From positions 1-27,956 of IMG/VR virus record IMGVR_UViG_3300035145_001945: a DNA stretch of 27,956 bases; one strand, 5' to 3'. The first letter of the stretch is position 1; every line of letters begins with the position of its first letter. This stretch comes from a virus. The translations under genes were made by a program, and so were the position numbers. Below, in pieces: positions 24,910 through 27,956 of the stretch. The notes under the pieces are model-generated. The model was not told where the DNA came from. It saw only the letters and a program-made list of their open reading frames with translations, and ran no database searches.

Positions 24910-26224
24910 AAACAAATGGGCAGATACTATTCCTGCTCCTTTATGTATAGCACCTTGGAAAGCTCTTAGTATTGATTTCAATGGTAATGTTTCTCCTGAT
25001 CAGATATTCAAAGGTGTTATGGGTAATCTTAACACACAAACTCTTGATGAAATATGGAACAGTGAAGAATGGAAAAGTTTAAGACAATCTCATATAAACT
25101 TCCACAATGACACTAGATGTAGAAAATGTTTTCATAAAGAAGAACTAACTGGGCATAGCAGGCGTAGATTTTTTGAATCATTTTTTGGAAGTAGACTACC
25201 AAAAGAGGATCTTGAGGAAATTATATATCCTGATCGTAAAGGTAATCTTGATCCTGCAAATGCATCCAATCGTCCTAAAATAAGAAACTACGATGAACCA
25301 GATTTTATATACTTAGATATAAATGGATCAAATAAGTGTAATCTAAAATGTATTCATTGTAGCAGCAGTGCAAGTACAGGATGGATTCCTGATGAAAAAA
25401 AGATAAAAAAATATTTGGATAAGAATCCAGAAGCGTGGCCTATAGGAACTTCATGGCCTTATATGGCTGTTGATAGTAATGTTGTAGATAACTTATTTGA
25501 TAATAAAGAATATTTTGAAAACTTGCAGTTTGTTGCACTAAGAGGCGGTGAACCTTTTTACGAAAAGAAAAACTTGTATGTTTTGCAAAAACTTATATCA
25601 CTTGGCTGGAACGAAAGAATAACATTAGATATTAGCACTAATGCTACTGTTTTAGATCCAGCTTTTTTAGATTTGTTAAAACAGTTTAAAAGAGTTGTTT
25701 TATATATCAGTTTAGAAGGAATAGGCAAACTTTATAGTTATTGTAGAGGCGGCAAAAACTTTGATCAAGGACATCTTGATAAAGCAGTTGAATATTTTGC
25801 TAGTATTGATAATGTTGAACTTTGTTTAGCATACACAACAATGGCTCCTAATATTTTTAACGTTAGAAGCACATGGGATTGGTTTCAACAATATAAAGAC
25901 ATTTCTTCTATCACTTTTAGTAATACTGTCTCTGAACCAAGGTATTTGAGTTTAGATGTTTTATCTAATGAAATAAAAAAAGAAGCATATGATATGATAA
26001 AAGACATTGATGACGATTTAGAATGGCCTTTTGATAATGCTGACTTTGTTTATAGTGCAGGTATATGGAAGTTGTCACAAACATTATCTGAGGACACAGA
26101 AGAAAAAGACATACAAGAAAATCTTTGGAATAACTATGTAAACTTTACAAACTATTTAGATAGTATTAGAGGTACTAACTTTTTAGAGGCAGAACCTATG
26201 TACAGGAAATATTGGAATGAGTAA
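24902..26224 (+). CDS. N-terminal-twitch radical SAM protein lacking the CC pair
   Basis: Start read as TTG at 24902, an eight-base overlap with the amidinotransferase stop; no ATG lies near the expected N terminus. The auxiliary domain begins LCIAPWKALSIDFNGNV (C15), but where all single-module relatives except the gene at 14069 have CC it reads SPDQ (31-34), so two cluster ligands are missing; CRKC (C73, C76) is kept. GNLNTQTLDEIWNSEEW is a very canonical twitch-domain helix. Radical SAM motif CNLKCIHC (C146, C150, C153), RGGEP (214-218). C-terminal DSIRGTNFLEAEPM. The auxiliary cluster may be absent or have another ligand set. It has 440 residues. Confidence 0.89.
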   Translation: MDRNKWADTIPAPLCIAPWKALSIDFNGNVSPDQIFKGVMGNLNTQTLDEIWNSEEWKSLRQSHINFHNDTRCRKCFHKEELTGHSRRRFFESFFGSRLPKEDLEEIIYPDRKGNLDPANASNRPKIRNYDEPDFIYLDINGSNKCNLKCIHCSSSASTGWIPDEKKIKKYLDKNPEAWPIGTSWPYMAVDSNVVDNLFDNKEYFENLQFVALRGGEPFYEKKNLYVLQKLISLGWNERITLDISTNATVLDPAFLDLLKQFKRVVLYISLEGIGKLYSYCRGGKNFDQGHLDKAVEYFASIDNVELCLAYTTMAPNIFNVRSTWDWFQQYKDISSITFSNTVSEPRYLSLDVLSNEIKKEAYDMIKDIDDDLEWPFDNADFVYSAGIWKLSQTLSEDTEEKDIQENLWNNYVNFTNYLDSIRGTNFLEAEPMYRKYWNE

Positions 26225-27143
26225 AGAGTTCGAACATTTATATAAAATTTATTTAGGTAATACTGGAAACAGTGTAAAAGTACGTCCTATATATAAATTT
26301 TTATTCAATCATGCCAACAATAATGGTTGGTTTAATGATGATTATGATGTACAAGATGAGTATTTGGATTATTATCCAAAATGGATTCAATCTTCTAAAA
26401 GTTGCAGTGTAAATGGTTTAGAAATGTTTCCTTACAAATTTGTAAGTTTAGGAGTTACACAAACACTTGATTGGTTTCATTTTGAATGTATGAAAAATGG
26501 ATGGCGAATGAGATTGTTAAGAGGCGAATATCCTTATAACAGAGATGTTTTTGACTCCGATGGTAGATTTGATCATTATATTGACGATTTGCCATTAGAA
26601 AAAGGCGATGCAGTAATCATTAGTTTTCCATTTAGTGCTACTGGTGATAAGCATCCCGAATATGAAAGTGTGTTAGAAACTTGTGATAAACTCAATATTC
26701 CAGTTATGATAGATTGTGCATGGTTTGGTACATGTTATGATTTAAATTTTGATTTAAGTTATGATTGCATCAAGTTAGTAGCATTTAGTACCACAAAAGG
26801 ATTACAAACAGGATCTTGGAGATCAGGTATTTGTTTTAGCAAATGGAATCACGGTCCTTTAGCTATTCAGCATGAATGGCATCATGGAATACATATGAAT
26901 ACATATGTAAGTTTGTTATTGATGAAAAACTTTTCACCAGACTATGCACCTGAAATGTATAAACAAATACAAAAAGAAGTTTGTGAATATTTTGATTTAC
27001 AGCCAAGCAAAACAATACATATTGCAACAGGTGACGATAGATGGAAATACTTTTCTCGAGATGGAAAGTTTAACAGGATAAACTTGAGACTTCCTTTGTT
27101 TGACCATCTACAAGGCGAGTTTTTTGATAAGGTAAAAAAATGA
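26217..27143 (+). CDS. PLP-dependent fold-type-I aminotransferase-like protein
   Basis: Motifs of the aspartate-aminotransferase fold are visible: a GVTQTLD segment (79-85) for the phosphate site, SFPFSATGD (136-144) where classical enzymes have NPxNPTG, PVMIDCAWFG (162-171) with Asp166 for the pyridine nitrogen, STTKGL (191-196) with Lys194 for the Schiff base, and WRSGI (201-205) for the cofactor phosphate. At 308 residues it is about 80-100 shorter than usual; the small C-terminal domain appears reduced. It is probably an aminotransferase or related amino-acid enzyme; the substrate is unknown. The ATG overlaps the previous gene by eight bases. Confidence 0.76.
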   Translation: MSKEFEHLYKIYLGNTGNSVKVRPIYKFLFNHANNNGWFNDDYDVQDEYLDYYPKWIQSSKSCSVNGLEMFPYKFVSLGVTQTLDWFHFECMKNGWRMRLLRGEYPYNRDVFDSDGRFDHYIDDLPLEKGDAVIISFPFSATGDKHPEYESVLETCDKLNIPVMIDCAWFGTCYDLNFDLSYDCIKLVAFSTTKGLQTGSWRSGICFSKWNHGPLAIQHEWHHGIHMNTYVSLLLMKNFSPDYAPEMYKQIQKEVCEYFDLQPSKTIHIATGDDRWKYFSRDGKFNRINLRLPLFDHLQGEFFDKVKK

Positions 27144-27898
27144 AATACATAGATTGTTGTGAAAAATATAGAACTGATATTATTGAAAGATTTTCTGTTG
27201 CCCAAAAAATTGATAACTTTTTCACAGAAGAAGAAGTTGACCAAATCAGGTTATATCAGTTTCAAAACGCAACAAAAGTAAAATTTCAACCATCTGCAAG
27301 TAACATACAGCCTTTGGTAAATCCTAATGCATTAATATATGATTTGGATTTTATGTATAATAAGTTTAAAGAGCTATTAGGCGATTTCTCAAAGATGCAC
27401 ACAGGTAATTATTTTATATCTAGTAAACCGCATGATATACACACTGATTTAGTGACAGAGGACGAAAATGATATATCCGAAAATCTAATACCTTATAAAA
27501 GTATTATAATACCTCTATTTTTAACAAAAAATGCACAAGCACATACTGCTTTTATGCATCAGAGGCGTATTGGATATAGTGTGATATTTGACAGAGATTA
27601 TATGTCTCCTGATGAAAGTAGTTGTTATGAAATATTAAGAGAGTACAATGGACTTATAGATATAAACGGTAATCCTACAGATCCTGATTTAGAACCAGAT
27701 GATTGGACTATTGAAAAATACCCGCAGGTTACACGAAACAACTTTATTGGATTTAGCGAAGAAAACGTTTTTGAGCAAACAGTTAGATCTATACTCGTAT
27801 TTGATTCTTGTCAGTTACATTCTAGTGTAATTATAAATAAAAAGCCGTGGATGAAAAATGCTATTAACTTACAGTTTTATAAAGAGCACATTGAATGA
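27140..27898 (+). CDS. 2-oxoglutarate/Fe(II)-dependent oxygenase-like protein
   Basis: A 252-residue protein with the iron-binding facial triad of the double-stranded beta-helix oxygenases: PHDIHTD (97-103) giving the HxD pair His101/Asp103, and SCQLHSS (223-229) giving the distal His227, followed by KKPWMKN, where a basic residue would hold the 2-oxoglutarate carboxylate. Such enzymes hydroxylate or otherwise oxidise a substrate and are very common accessory genes in marine T4-like phages. It starts and ends with ATGA four-base overlaps. The substrate is unknown. Confidence 0.72.
   Translation: MKYIDCCEKYRTDIIERFSVAQKIDNFFTEEEVDQIRLYQFQNATKVKFQPSASNIQPLVNPNALIYDLDFMYNKFKELLGDFSKMHTGNYFISSKPHDIHTDLVTEDENDISENLIPYKSIIIPLFLTKNAQAHTAFMHQRRIGYSVIFDRDYMSPDESSCYEILREYNGLIDINGNPTDPDLEPDDWTIEKYPQVTRNNFIGFSEENVFEQTVRSILVFDSCQLHSSVIINKKPWMKNAINLQFYKEHIE
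27832..27839 (+). promoter_or_regulatory. Possible internal late promoter octamer
   Basis: An exact TATAAATA, the T4 late promoter consensus, lies inside the end of the oxygenase gene, 55 bases before the next start codon. It is in AT-rich coding DNA (it encodes part of IINKK), so a chance match is quite possible. Confidence 0.22.
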
Positions 27899-27956
27899 CA
27901 TTTGAAGAGTTCAAACAAAAATTTTTAGATTGGACAGTTGAAAACATTGAAAAAGG
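27895..27956 (+). CDS. Start of an unidentified gene, cut by the window edge
   Basis: An ATG overlapping the previous stop as ATGA opens a frame of 20 visible residues beginning MTFEEFKQKFLDW, predicted helical and charged. The continued four-base overlap indicates that it belongs to the same operon. Too little is present to assign a family. Confidence 0.6.
   Translation, partial: MTFEEFKQKFLDWTVENIEK

Overview
The window is AT-rich and almost entirely coding. I read it as part of a tailed-phage genome, most likely a marine T4-like myovirus of a SAR11- or cyanobacteria-type host. The evidence is a repeat-built tail fibre gene (2631-4082, minus strand) with a tip motif common in marine phage fibres, a T4-late-like octamer in front of it, and accessory families common in such phages (N-terminal-twitch radical SAM proteins, a small glycosyltransferase-like protein, 2OG-Fe(II) oxygenase, amidinotransferase). 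No tRNA, rRNA, CRISPR array, transposase or integrase was seen. The host and taxon are inference.

Layout. (1) 1-1025: 3' part of a plus-strand radical SAM gene. (2) 990-4082, minus strand: tail fibre, then a minimal AMP-forming adenylation enzyme, then a GNAT-like acyltransferase; the last overlaps the end of gene 1 tail to tail. (3) 4083-4154: a 72-base divergent control region with a late-type promoter for the fibre and a strong promoter-like element firing right. (4) 4155-27956: one rightward run of 24 genes in which only four bases (11842-11845) lie outside coding sequence. Every other junction overlaps by 1, 4, 8, 11, 14 or 17 bases, so the run looks translationally coupled.

Content of the run. 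Thirteen radical SAM genes in the window (fourteen CxxxCxxC domains, because 7793-10060 carries two) plus one detached auxiliary-cluster gene (22295-22600). They fall into three architectures: N-terminal twitch/SPASM-like Cys domain followed by the radical SAM core; radical SAM core followed by a C-terminal Cys domain; and a CxxxCxxC-GGEP type with a larger C-terminal Cys set. Between them sit two paralogous QueC-like PP-loop ATPases that alternate with radical SAM genes, an SGNH-like hydrolase, a short SDR-like protein, a repeat-bearing SAM methyltransferase, an amidinotransferase, a PLP fold-type-I enzyme and a 2OG-Fe(II) oxygenase.

Interpretation (inference). The mix of adenylation, acyl transfer, radical chemistry, PP-loop activation, amidino transfer, PLP chemistry, oxidation, methylation and glycosyl transfer looks like a virus-borne biosynthetic or modification pathway rather than unrelated single genes. 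The product is unknown. Decoration of the adjacent fibre or of a cell-surface glycan, a modified nucleoside, or a modified peptide are all possible. The sequence proves the enzyme families and the operon, not the product.
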